From Dichotomocladium elegans (lineage: Eukaryota; Mucoromycota; Mucoromycetes; Mucorales; Lichtheimiaceae): a DNA stretch of 64,000 nt. Position numbers and translations under genes: made by a program. The DNA lies in contig JAIXMN010000003.1 of assembly GCA_025716815.1 (NCBI GenBank), positions 1,798,001-1,862,000 on the forward strand. The letters are read 5' to 3'. This document shows, one piece after another, positions 1 to 10,862 of the stretch (its first letter is position 1; the number at the start of each line of letters is the position of its first letter). The notes beneath the pieces are model-generated. The model saw only the letters and a list, made by a program, of their open reading frames with translations, had not been told where the DNA came from and made no database searches.

Positions 1-2278
1 GTCCCAAGAATGGCGCAGTCGCCAAAGTCCTCTGGCTGCGGGTTTGGACCATGAATTCTAAGGTAAATCTCGTGGATCAGCTCAGTGATGTCATCTGATC
101 CTATGCGCCATTGCGGGGGGATCACGACAGTTTGGCTATTAGGCGGGGGGGGGTCCATCATCTATAGACAGAAGTTGTTCTGCAAAGGCGGCAGCCCCAG
201 GTCCAGCGTTACGGACCCACATGTTGATCGTCATGGGAAGCACACGAACCGAAGGCCAGAAAGAAACAACTTGTATGATCGCAGACGTTATCTTTGGGCG
301 GATGCTGTTCCGGACAACCGGAAGCAATTGCCGAAAATCTCCACCGAAGACCATGACCTTGCCGCCGAAAGGAACATGCTCGCAGGCAGGGTTAGCAGCG
401 CCCATAATATCCTTCAGCGTGCGATTTACTGACTCATCCCAGGCAATCAGGGATGTATGCCGAATGAGGTGTGCAAGAGGACAACCGCGACTTATGAAAC
501 ACACACTGGTCTCGTCAGCATTTAAAGGAAATTTGAAGCGGCTGCGTGCAGTCCGACCACCGGGTAGTAAAATTGCAGCAATTCCAGAGGATGCAACAGG
601 TATCGGGATCGCTTGCCGGGAACGAACATGGCTGAGGAGTGTTTTAAACACCTGTGATTTTCCAATACCACCTGGGCCATCATCGAAGAAGAGGCGAGGA
701 ACGGAAGGGTCGACCTGCTGCTCTTGAATTGCAGAGGTGATGGTGTCATAAGCAGCTCGCTGATCAGTGTTGAGCTACGGACCAACTCAGCATTGATCAA
801 GGCCTGTACCTCAGGATCATAATGGCGACGCTCACTATGGGTAAGGGCTTCAGCACGTGGAATATCGTCGCCTAGAGTTACCCGAGATTCCTGGATAAGG
901 AAAGAAAGGAGAATAAGCGGTGGCCTGTTGCTTGGACACGTGAATCGATATCATCAAGTATTCTCTGGTAGATGTGTTCGATGTCATCAGCTGGAGTCGT
1001 GGTAATTGGAAAGCGATGAAGACGGCGAAACTGGAAAAAGTAGTCGTCTGCCATTCTCTCGCAATGGTTGTTCCATAATTCAAGAGGATTTCCTGGCGAG
1101 AAATTGGTGAGGGTGATGCAGGAGAGACCACGAAGCAGTGATGCTGGTGCAGTGAGCGACGACTCAGCCATGCTACGGTCCCATTCCTCGTCCGACTCCG
1201 AAAGGTCTCGTGCGACTGCTGCTGCTTCAAAGGTAGGATGTACAATGCCGTCATCGGCTGCGCGCAGTGCCTCAAAACTTGTTGGACTATGGATGTTCAG
1301 CAAGAGCAAGCGTAGGCAATATAGCGGCATATTTGAGAGGGATGCAAAATAAATTCGTGGCACTACGTCCGCAAACGGCGGCTGGACCCTTCTTCCTCCA
1401 TTCGCGGGTACTGAAATTCCAGGTGTAATATCGAGGGACATCTATATATTTCAGAGTTCGGGCAAATTCATCTTGGGAGCAGAGAGCAAAGAAGCCAAGA
1501 AGTTTTTCCCCTGCTGGCTGTTCGTCGTGGTTTAGCAAGCTCTTGAATGCTTATGGAGTCCCTGTATGCCACGTATTACTGCTCTGGCAAGTGAATATCC
1601 AAACGATAAACTATGTCGCGAATACGGGACAGACAAGAAAGTGTAGTTCAGGAAGACGTAGAGTCGGAGGTAAGAACAAAACAGGAGAAGAGAAGGCAGG
1701 CGCAGACCGAGGACGAACTGGCAGTGATAGTGCAGAATTGTGCCTGACAAGAAGGAGTAAAGACAAGACAGGCCAAGAGACAGCGGACAAGATAAGAACT
1801 ACACAGGAACAAGGCAGAGCCCGAGAGATATGACAAAGGATAGGTATGAATCGATGGACCAGATGGACAGAGAGCTGATGACCAGGGATGGTATATGACG
1901 AGGATAATCAGATGATGTTTTATTATAACAAATACAAGGGTATTTATACTAGACCTTGTGGAGAGACGTATGGGATATATTGAACTTCGTTGCAATGACT
2001 TAAAAAGAATTAACAAATGTAGACGGAGTTATAAATGCAGTCGATCAAAATTAATGCAACCGGAACAATAGGTACAGTCGCGAAAAGGGGTACCTAGAGT
2101 AAGGAGCGAAAGCTCTCGAATAATCCCATTTTGGGTCATGACAAACTGGCGGGTAATGCATGTGGATCTCATTTTTGACTATCCGCCAGAATGCTTCGCT
2201 TGGTGCAATATACCTCGTATTTTGGTATTGACGAGCCTTCAGCCTCTTTCGCCCGTCTGCTGACTGACTGACTGACAC
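1..2278 (-). pseudogene. Helitron transposon, decayed Rep/helicase polyprotein (copy A, cut by window edge)
   Basis: Minus-strand translation in several broken frames matches the helicase half of Helitron polyproteins. In order: 'RYIAPSEAFWRI' (about 2180-2220); 'GFFALCSQDEFARTLKY' (about 1450-1510); 'LYCLRLLLLNIHSPTSFEAL' (about 1260-1330); an intact Walker A motif 'GPGGIGKSQV' (about 650-680); 'VASSGIAAILLPGGRTA'; a Walker B-like 'AWDES'; and 'FGGDFRQLLPVV' (about 320-355). Near position 60 'ELIHEIYLRIHG' leads off the window edge. The family rolls single-stranded DNA using an N-terminal HUH Rep nuclease and a PIF1-type helicase. The Rep part is not seen. Frame changes near 650, 850 and 1290, plus 1540-2050 where I recognise nothing, make this a dead copy. 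Confident on family, uncertain on exact ends. Confidence 0.85.
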
Positions 2279-2538
2279 GAAGCGCTGCGCTCCGTGTCAG
2301 TCGTTACCTGAGCTACAGAGAATTCGACTCGCTGGGGGGGGGTAAACACCCCTAGACCCCACCCCATGCGTGTCGCGGGAGCATGGTTTTTTGGTTTGTG
2401 GTGCAAGTTAGTTACACGGGACAGGTCGTGGTTTTTATTGATGAAAAGGAAAGGAAAGGTAGAAGATCGTAGGGGAATGAGTGGAGGAAAAGGAGGGGGG
2501 TCATAAGTAAAAAGGAATTGTATGGGCATAATTAATGT

Positions 2539-3270
2539 TTATGCAGAGGTCGACTGACGGAGAAGAACCTCTGGATACACCACATTCGCTGCTGCGGGAT
2601 GAGTAGCCGTCATATCACCGTGTACTGCCATATGCAGGTTGTTAGGGTTTGTTGCTCGTGACAGTGCGACATATAACTGCCCGTGTCCGAATACTGGTTC
2701 GCGAAGGTGGCCGGCCGTCACCAACAGCAAGAAGCAGGTCAGCAAAGGCAGCGGCTTGAGGCCCAGCATTCTGCACTCGCATGTTGATGTTTAGATGCAG
2801 AACGCGAACATGGGGCCAAAATGTAGTGCGCTGGATGGTATTTGCGACAACCTCTGGGCGTGCGCCGTTCTTGAGGACTGGAAGCAATTGGTGAAAGTTG
2901 CCACTAAAACAACTACCCTGCCACCAAAAGGGACGTGTTCGCAGGTTGGATCAACCGCGCCCATAATATCCTTGAGCGTCTTGTCTATGGCTTCAAAGGA
3001 ATACTGTACTTGCCGCCCATAAGAGCCTCATCCCAAACGATCAGGGAGGCATGTGGAAATGAGATGGGCGTGTGCACTGGTCAGGCTGATGTTGCAGGCA
3101 CTTGTTCTTATTGGTCATACTGCGTATGTTCGGCATGGATCAGAACCTGGGTTTGTGCCACGGACTCTTCGAGAGTGTCTCGGCATTCCTGGGGCAGGGT
3201 CGGAAAATCCGAAAGTCGGCGGCCTGATGCTTTCATGATCGAATCAATGGCACCAAGAGTGCGCTGATAG
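2539..3270 (-). pseudogene. Helitron helicase fragment (copy B)
   Basis: A second minus-strand PIF1-like Helitron helicase fragment. It contains a broken relative of the 'GDFRQLLPV' block (about 2880-2925), 'VRVLHLNINMRVQNAGPQAA' (about 2770-2830), and the C-terminal helicase motif VI 'FGHGQLYVALSRAT' (about 2650-2692). The stretch between the last two blocks is missing, so the copy has an internal deletion. It lies upstream of copy A on the same strand but repeats domains that copy A also has, so it is a separate or rearranged insertion. It ends in 'VVYPEVLLRQ', typical of the last residues of these helicases. Confidence 0.75.
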
Positions 3271-3299
3271 ATGGCATCGAGCCTTTTTCACTGAAAAGT

Positions 3300-4080
3300 T
3301 GCATTTGTTTTTCATAAATCGATGAAGCATCGTTTTTGGCATTTAAGGCTGTCAAATCTCTAGAGCAATTTCTCCATCAATTGCTCCAGGACAAGTTGGG
3401 AATTCTCCTTAACCCATTCTAAAATATTACTCTTATGCTCTTCATTGGGAATACTTAAACGGCGTCTGCCTCTACGTACTATGGTGCCCATCGCTGAGAC
3501 GACCGAACATGGATCCATAGCTGTTTTGCAGCAGCTGATCCACTCAAGTCCTTCTCAACCACCAGTTTGAAAAATCTGATCTTATCTTTGTCGGTGTATG
3601 CTGTATAAATAACCGCGCTTCTTTCATCTGAATGTCTGTATTCTTTTGCTTGGGAATATGTGTAGCAACAAGGTCAGGGTTACCACTGCAACATAGAATA
3701 TGCAGATATTCTCTGCGAGAACAAACGGATTGCAGAGAGTACCTTCCCTCATCAACGACATATTCCATAGGTTCATGACAGCCACGTTCATCAACAAAGA
3801 AAAGGGTTCAAAGAGGCGAAAAGCTAACTAATTCTTATAGAGATGGTTTTGCCAAGCTTTTGCTTTATCATCACGGTTGTGATCTTGCGACTTCAATTTT
3901 GGAAAAAGGTGAATAACTTTCAATCTTCTTTGAGGTTCATGGATCTACTCACTGTACGTAGAATGGTGAACATGTTTATCAGCACGACCAGAGACAGTTG
4001 CCGGAATAATCATCTTCCTCTCCAGTATAATGTATGTCCCCAGATAAACATGACTTGTCCAAGTACAACAGATCTCCTAT
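3300..4080 (-). mobile_element. Tc1/mariner-like transposon relic (copy 1)
   Basis: On the minus strand, about 3470-3595 reads 'TDKDKIRFFKLVVEKDLSGS', then 'AAAKQLWIHVRSSQRWA', a helix-turn-helix of the Tc1/mariner type common in Mucorales (family recognised from memory). It is followed, after frame breaks, by 'ILEWVKENSQLVLEQLMEKL' (about 3370-3435), the second helical DNA-binding part. Upstream on the minus strand (3600-4080) is sequence also present near 26.0-26.6 kb. No DDE/D catalytic domain is left. Stops and frame changes show it is inactive. Confidence 0.6.
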
Positions 4081-4213
4081 AGAATAAAAAGAGTGCACAG
4101 TAACAAACGGCTATTCGTCTGGCCGTCTCTGTATCTCAGCCGGGAACAGAGTCGAAAACAGGTCACAATACCCCTTCGTCGTCTATCTCCCTCAGCATAC
4201 TAAACCACTCTTC

Positions 4214-5277
4214 ATGGTGGAAGAAGATTCTGCTCAATGTATAAAAGACGATGCGATGCGCAAATTCTACTCGGACTATGTTGGGATTAATGATCCCCAC
4301 GAGCTGATTGCTCATTCCAACGTCATTCGTGCTCGACTAAGGAAGGTATGTTACTTTCTTGTTGTCCGAATAGATATCCCTGATGGCGTGTTTTGGATTG
4401 ACATCTTGTGATGCCTCTTTTTTCTCCTACATTCTTTGTTGAAAGTTTTCTGCTATTGTTAGGAGGGACAAGTGTACAAGTGTATCGACCGTTACAAGTT
4501 TTTGACGTCGAGGCTATCTACTCGGTTCTACTATCCACGAATCCTCGAACTAGCAAAGCAAGCTGAGGCAGCGCCTTACTTTGTTGATGTCGGGTGTTGT
4601 ACAGGTCAGAAAAGAAAGTAGATGGATTCTTTGTGAGGACAGGGAGGGGGGATGGAAAACCAAGTTCAGCCTTGTTCGGGGGGTGGGGAAGGTTCTTCCG
4701 TTTCTTCTGTTTCTACTTTATTTTCTAATTTCCGCTCTATTCATAAAAATCAGGCACGGATTTGAGGCGGCTCATGTGGGACGGGTACCCAGCCTCAAGA
4801 CTGATCGGGATAGACAAGTCGTCTCTTTACATTGATTGTGGCTATGACTTATTTAATGATCGCACCAAATGCAAAATTCGTTTCGTGGCCGGGGATCTGT
4901 TTGACACGGAATTCCTGAGCACATTTGCGAAACAAGCTGGGATCGTACACGCTGGTAGTGTGATCCATCTCTTTCCATCAAGAGACATGATGCGCACATT
5001 CGTCCGCGGCGTCGCCACCCTGTTAACACCGGGCGGGTGGTTCGCAGGAACCCACGTGGCATCCAACAAAACTGGCCATGTTTACTTACCTGAGCGCCGG
5101 CAGACAAAATATTTTATCTCGATTGCCGACTTTAGGGCAGTTTTGGAGGATGTGGGGTTCGGTTGTATCGAATTCCAGCTTGAGCCCCGCACGAGTGAAT
5201 TTGAGGAGCAGATGGCTGCCGATTTCCACCGCTATTGGCTTTCATTCACTGCAGTGTATCAGCCAACATCGTTCTAA
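4214..5277 (+). CDS. class I SAM-dependent methyltransferase
   Basis: Three exons (4214-4345, 4463-4604, 4754-5277) joined in phase with GT-AG introns, about 265 residues. Motif I 'VDVGCCTGTDLRRLMWDG' is rebuilt across intron 2. It is followed by an acidic strand end 'LIGIDKS' and by 'FVAGDLFD', as expected for binding S-adenosylmethionine. Later 'RGVATLLTPGGWFAGTHV' fits motif IV-V of the fold. The family is fungal small-molecule methyltransferases (the type also found in secondary-metabolite clusters), but no other biosynthetic gene lies nearby, so the substrate is unknown. No signal peptide or membrane segment, so probably cytosolic. It directly follows the mariner relic. Confidence 0.85.
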
Positions 5278-5838
5278 CTGCTATGTTCTGGTCGGACGTG
5301 TACCAATTACACATACCCACCCCAACGAACAACATGTATATGCTAGTTTCCCTATCCAATTATATTTAATACAACGATTCGAGTGATAATGTGCCACAAT
5401 CGCCGTGTATTTCCTGATGAATCGGTGAATCGAAGGTCTCCTGGACAATTGGAGATCCCTTTGTGTGTGTGTGTGTGTCTGTTTTTCACCGTGTTTATTG
5501 TTTGTGGTGTCTGTGGCAACTACGTGAAGAGGGTATCCTCTTAGTGAAAGCATGTGCTGTTTATCCACTAGAGTAGTCGCTATCGCTCTCATTGTTTCAT
5601 GTGAGGCATGATTTGGAGAAAAGCCACTTCCTGCTTGGGGGGTGGGAGGGAATATATTTGGGATCGCTTTCTGTTCCATTTTCGGCATTTCAATTTGTGC
5701 CCTGTACAGCATCCGCAAAGGAAAAAAAAAAGACGGGCTTTTTTCTTTTGTATTTACAACTACGGCAAAATAACCTACATGAGCTCGTTGTCCAATTTAT
5801 CCCCTCAGCTGGAATTAGCGAAGGCTCAGAAGCCGCTC
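5278..5838. other. intergenic, (GT)n microsatellite
   Basis: No gene seen. Holds a short (GT)n run at about 5463-5478 and the presumed promoter of the carrier gene that starts at 5839. Confidence 0.6.
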
Positions 5839-7261
5839 ATGGCACAACAGCACCAGAATAGGACGACCAAGAGTTCTCGATCGTATGCTCACTTCATTGC
5901 TGGAGGGTAAGGAAGTCCTGTCAAATTGACGGATATAACCTTGTCTTGTCACACATACAGACCGTATGCCACAGCGACTCGTAAAAACTGACGTATACAC
6001 CGGATGATTCCTTTCTTTAGGGTTGGTGGACTAGCGGGAGCTGTATGTACATCGCCATTGGACGTTGTGAAAACACGGCTTCAGGTAAAGTAGTATGATA
6101 ATGACATGCATATGCATTTTTGGCTCACTTTCTTATTTCTATAAAGTCGACTTTCTATCAACAGCAGCAACAATCGCTGAGTCGACACACTCGCCATACT
6201 TTTCTTCTTGGGCACTTTGTAGAAACAGGCCGGCTGTTGGTGTAAGCAAGAGCAGAATCTTTTTATTAGAAAGAGAAACTGATGATTCCAACGCAGCAAC
6301 ATCAAACGAGTTGAGGGCATCCGCGGGTATTTCAAAGGATTAGGGCCCAACTTAGTAGGCGTGATTCCAGCGAGGTCGGTCGGTTAAACAGCAAAGAGAG
6401 AAGCAGTGGACTGAGCTGACAGAATCCCTGTCGGGGGATGGCGGAGGATAGGTCAATCAACTTTTACACGTACGGCAACGGCAAGAAAATATATGCTGAG
6501 ATGAACAATGGCAAGGAGACGCCTGCTGTCCACCTCATATCGGCTGCAACTGCGGGTAATGAAGAAGGAAGAGGATGATGAAAAATCGGCAGGAAACGGA
6601 AGTGGGGGGAGGAGAGCATAGTATGACTCATACCGTTTCTTAAGGCATTGTCACTGCCACAGCAACTAACCCAATTTGGGTTGTCAAGACGCGTCTCCAG
6701 CTCCAGGGCAGCGGTAGCAGCTCACGTCAATATACCAGCAGTTTGGACTGCACGCTACAAATACTTCGTGAGGAAGGCATCCGCGGCTTATACAAGGGCA
6801 TGAGTGCGTCGTATCTCGGCGTAGCAGAAGGGACTATTCAGTGGGTGACGTACGAGCATTTGAAGCGCAAGTGGGTAGCACCAACCAATAATGCATCGTC
6901 CTCATCATCACGTTTTGGAGGCAAGAACCTAGAAGGATGGCTTGGCAATATCGGCGCTGCGGCGGTTGCCAAGCTGGTAGCAGCATGCATCACCTATCCA
7001 CATGAGGTCATTCGCACTCGTCTGCGGCAACCCGCCGATAGGAACGGTTTTAGGAAGTACACAGGTCTTTGGCAGTCCCTGAGGCTTATCATCAAGGAAG
7101 AAGGTGTTGCTTCACTCTACGGTGGCATGACCGCCCATTTGATGCGAGTCGTTCCTAATGCGGCCATCATGTTCTTTTGTTATGAGGCTATTCTCCACCA
7201 TTTCGACAAAGATTCTCATTCATCCACTACACCAACGGCTATTCGACCTGCCTCGTCATGA
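5839..7261 (+). CDS. RIM2: mitochondrial pyrimidine-nucleotide carrier (RIM2/SLC25A33-36 family)
   Basis: Six exons (5839-5906, 6021-6084, 6147-6241, 6297-6374, 6452-6555, 6645-7261) give 341 residues. The three mitochondrial-carrier repeats each show the P-x-[DE]-x-x-[KR]-x-R signature: 'SPLDVVKTRLQ', 'NPIWVVKTRLQ' (Trp at the acidic position, characteristic of the RIM2 branch) and 'YPHEVIRTRLRQP'. 'GLGPNLVGVIPARSVNFYTY' is also typical of RIM2. The family exchanges pyrimidine (deoxy)nucleoside triphosphates across the inner mitochondrial membrane for mtDNA and RNA synthesis. The start at 5839 is chosen because exon 1 (MAQQHQNRT...) leads straight into the first transmembrane helix 'AHFIAGGVGGLAGAV'. 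The yeast protein is somewhat longer (377 aa) at the N-terminus. Confidence 0.92.
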
Positions 7262-8011
7262 AAAAAAAACTACATCTTCTAACCATCTTATCCCCCCTCC
7301 CTTTTTACTACATCTATTTCTCATATTCCTGCAGTGCAGCATATTCGTACATAGCGTTATTAAAAAGTACCCTTGTCGGCTTCTCTTCTTCACTGCTGTT
7401 ACCCCTATGTTTTCTGATATGTTTACTTGTGTTGTTCAAATATCTAAGGAATAATATGAGCTCGGCATTGCAGTGATGGATTGTACAGTACAGTAACGTA
7501 CTGTCCGCTTCGGTCATGCTATATACCCGACCTATAAGCGTGCATATACTATTGCGATAACACAATGATCAGAAGCGATATTAGCCTATGTTGTATCAGC
7601 TGAGGAAGACCTAAATTCCGCAATAGGAGCATGCTGGAGGGAGCAGCTTCAGGGTATCCAGGAAACCGTTCTTGGCATCGCATTGAGTGGTATATTGGCG
7701 AGAGGACCTTACAAACCTCGATGGGGTTTGAATAGATAATGAGTCCTTGCCTTCGTTCTTTGATCTGCAACGGGTGAGAGAAACTGCGCTTCAGAACAGG
7801 TAGAAAATCTTTGTATACATCTCATATCAATATACCGTAAAGTCGAAGCAGAATTTATAACGGCCTCCCCTCTCTACCCAAAAGAGGTCCCCTTTTTGGG
7901 GGTTGGGGCGCACTGTTCCCAGACTGGGGTGGCTGCTGATATTCAGCAATATTATTTTGATGTCCGCGTGACTATTTGCGGATAAGGCATGTTTCTCACC
8001 TTCATACCTCA
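7262..8011. other. intergenic, nothing recognised
   Basis: About 750 bp between RIM2 and PUF60 on the plus strand. It begins with a pyrimidine-rich 3' UTR-like stretch. No open frame of credible coding quality on either strand. Confidence 0.5.
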
Positions 8012-10371
8012 ATGAGCGAGAAGCCGGCAATAGAAAGCAAATCAGAGAAGCGACGCCTCGAAGGAATTGACACCGACAATCAGGCTAAATGCCATCGTCC
8101 TGGACATACTGGAGGTAGTAGAGGATTAACGTAATCAGACCATGGGACTACTGTAATGTTCAACCCCCTCCCCTTTTAAGCAGAGTCAAGTAGAACACAA
8201 AATGACAACCGACATGCGACCGCTGCGCAACTGAGTCTGGACAAGGCGAAGCAGAATGCGCGAGAATTGGCAGCCAAGGTACGTGTGCTTTTTAACTTGG
8301 CGCGGTCCTGTCTGTCTCTGACGCTTCCCAACACCCAACCCTATGTTATATATTATACCAGATTGCCACACCTATTCCCCCCGCTCTCATGTCACTCAAC
8401 CCTCACATTGCTTCAGGAGTCGATGTCAGAACTCTCTCTGTACTATCACGGATATACGTTGGGAGCATCAACTTCGAGCTCAACGAGTCGCATGTTAGGG
8501 CGGTCTTTAGGCAGTTTGGACCTATTAAGAGTGTCAGTATGTCTGTCGATCCGAGTACGATGCGGCACAAGGGTTTTTGCTTTATTGAATATGAGGCGCC
8601 TGAGGCAGCACAGATGGCTGTGGACACAATGCACGGCGTTGATCTAGGAGGAAGGTAGATATACTCTATTGATTTGGCTATGAAGGGATTTCATTTTCAT
8701 TTTCCCTCTTAATAAAAGGCAGCTCAAAGTCGGCCGTCCCAACAATTATGCAGCCGCAGCCGCAGTCCCTGTTCCGACTCCTCCACGAAGCAGAATCTAT
8801 GTCGCAAATGTCAACGATTTGATCACTGAGGAAAACATACGCAATATCTTCGAGGCGTTTGGACCTATTAAGCACTGCATAATGATGGTAAAAAACCAAA
8901 CAAAACAAAAGGAGAGGGGAAGAAAACGAGAGTGTGCTCCCATATCGCTACCCAAAGATCCGAAAAACTATGGTTACTCACGGCAAGTGACTTAATTAGC
9001 CAGACCTACTCACGCGAAAACACAAAGAATATGGGTGAGTGCACAATCATTTCTTTCTTTCTTTTCGTGCTATGCCCTTTCGTTTTTATTGTGCTGGTAT
9101 AGTTGTCATCGGATTACTACGAAAGGAGGTCCAACGCAATCATAGGTCCCGTCTCATAATCGTTTTCTTTTTCTGTTTCTTTTTTTTTCTCACACTGTCC
9201 TTTGGGCTCTGATCAGTGGCTATTCGCGAGGGTTCTTCTCTTCGAAAAGAAGATTTCACTTTCGTACTCGTGCTCGTGCTCTGATCGGTATTTGGATACA
9301 GTTTCTAATGCGCGAAGTGCACGCAAGAGCGGGAGAGAGGGCGTCTTTTAATAAGTCTGATCCAAAGGAGCCTATTGATACTGACTCGTGGGCCTTAATA
9401 GGTTCATTGAATTCGAGCAAGACGAGTCTGCCGAAGCGGCCATCCGATCAATGAACAATTTTGAAATAGGCGGCAAGAATCTCCGAGTCGCTCGGTGCAT
9501 TGTGGGCGGGCCTATTGGCGAGGGAATGGCGTCTTTAGACAAGATACCAAAGTCCAGTACACCCATCTCATACCCAGGTGATGTGCTGAGCAAAGTCAAC
9601 GCTAATATTATAAACCTTGGCCTACAGAAGAAATTTGAACCGCCAACAATGGTCAAGACCTTGTCTAGCACAGATCGTAAGTTTTAAATGAATGAAGTTT
9701 TTTTTGCGTAGCATTGATGGTTTCTTTTCCATTTTAAAAGCTTCAGCAGCAACCCGGGCTGCCATTGCTCAAATAGCCAAGGAGCAAGCAGTCAGAGCGC
9801 AGGCTATGGATTCAGTCGCCAAAGAAGAAGACATCAACGTCAGTTCCAGTCAGCGGTTTGCAATAATGCAAAAGCTTGCCGCAAGTCGAGAAGAGGTAAC
9901 TGTCGAGAGATTGCGCGACATGAGATATAGGTATGCGAGAACTAAGTCTTCGTGCGAACGAATGGACGAATGATAAATAGCTGTCTACATTCCTACTTGT
10001 GCGTAATGCAGTCGCGTTATCCGATGTCGACGAAAGTTTACGGGAGGACTTCATGGAAGAATGCAGCAAGTTTGGGAAGGTCAACAAGGTCATTATACGG
10101 ACAAGCAAGCTGGACTCGACTGATTACAAGGTGCCCGAAAGCGGTTGGAAGCCAGGAGATGGTGATGTCAAAATATTTGTGGAGTTTGACAGCGCGGAAA
10201 GTAGGTGAATCTTCGTCTGGCATGGGAAGCAGAGGGGCGGTCTTTAATTCAGATATTGAAATGGTAGCGGCCAAGAAAGCTTGCAAGGTTTTGGATGGAC
10301 GCTGGTTTGGAGGAAGACGATTGAAAGCGATAGTAATATCGAAGGATGATTTGCAAAAATACTCTCTATAA
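8012..10371 (+). CDS. PUF60: poly(U)-binding splicing factor PUF60-like (two RRMs plus UHM)
   Basis: Nine exons (8012-8114, 8184-8278, 8362-8654, 8719-8887, 9000-9034, 9402-9676, 9741-9895, 9981-10200, 10253-10371) join in phase to 487 residues. RRM1 (about residue 95-170) has 'RIYVGSINFEL' and 'KGFCFIEYEAPEAAQMA'. RRM2 (about 190-265) has 'RIYVANVNDL', and its RNP1-side residues 'TRKHKEYGFIEFE' are rebuilt through the 35-nt exon at 9000-9034. A linker with 'SSSQRFAIMQKLA' precedes a C-terminal U2AF-homology motif (about 375-487) with the R-x-F signature in 'LDGRWFGGRR', which binds Trp-containing ligand motifs of SF3B1/U2AF. Family role: 3' splice-site recognition in the nucleus. Intron 5 (9035-9401) is unusually long for this locus. 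The acidic 'DVDESLREDFMEECSKFG' is a UHM hallmark. Confidence 0.92.
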
Positions 10372-10791
10372 AAAAAGAAGAAAAACTCAATGAAGCACAC
10401 AAGGATGCCTCACTTTTGCATGGGACTAGTTCACGTATCCTATTACAAAAATAAATCCACAGCCATAACCACCATCCCTATGGATATATACACAAAAGTC
10501 ATGTATGTAGAACTAGTCCAAGAAGTCTTGCAAATCCATCCATTGTCTTTGAGCAACTTGCGGAGCAAACCCTCCGCAGAGTAGCAATTAACTACAGTAC
10601 CCCACGCATGAGTAAAGGACAACGATAATCTTGGAGATCAAGCCTTATTCAACATGGTTTGAAGTTCCGTAAGGCTATGATGGACCGGATGGGTTAAATA
10701 TAAACATAGGAAGGGCCACTATTTTGATGGCAGATAAATATACCTATTCCATAAGCCTGAAGACGAATCACTAGATAAATGGAGCGAAATT
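10372..10791. other. convergent 3' intergenic, nothing recognised
   Basis: Space between the convergent ends of PUF60 (+) and the resolvase (-). AT-rich; no gene seen. Confidence 0.5.
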
Positions 10792-10815
10792 TTATTCAAT
10801 AACTATAGCATCTTG

Positions 10816-10862
<47 letters not shown>

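Noticed and set aside
8933..8982. Alternative PUF60 exon with a GC donor
   Set aside because: The 35-nt exon at 9000-9034 with normal GT-AG sites restores the conserved RRM2 string 'KHKEYGFIEFE'; the alternative does not.
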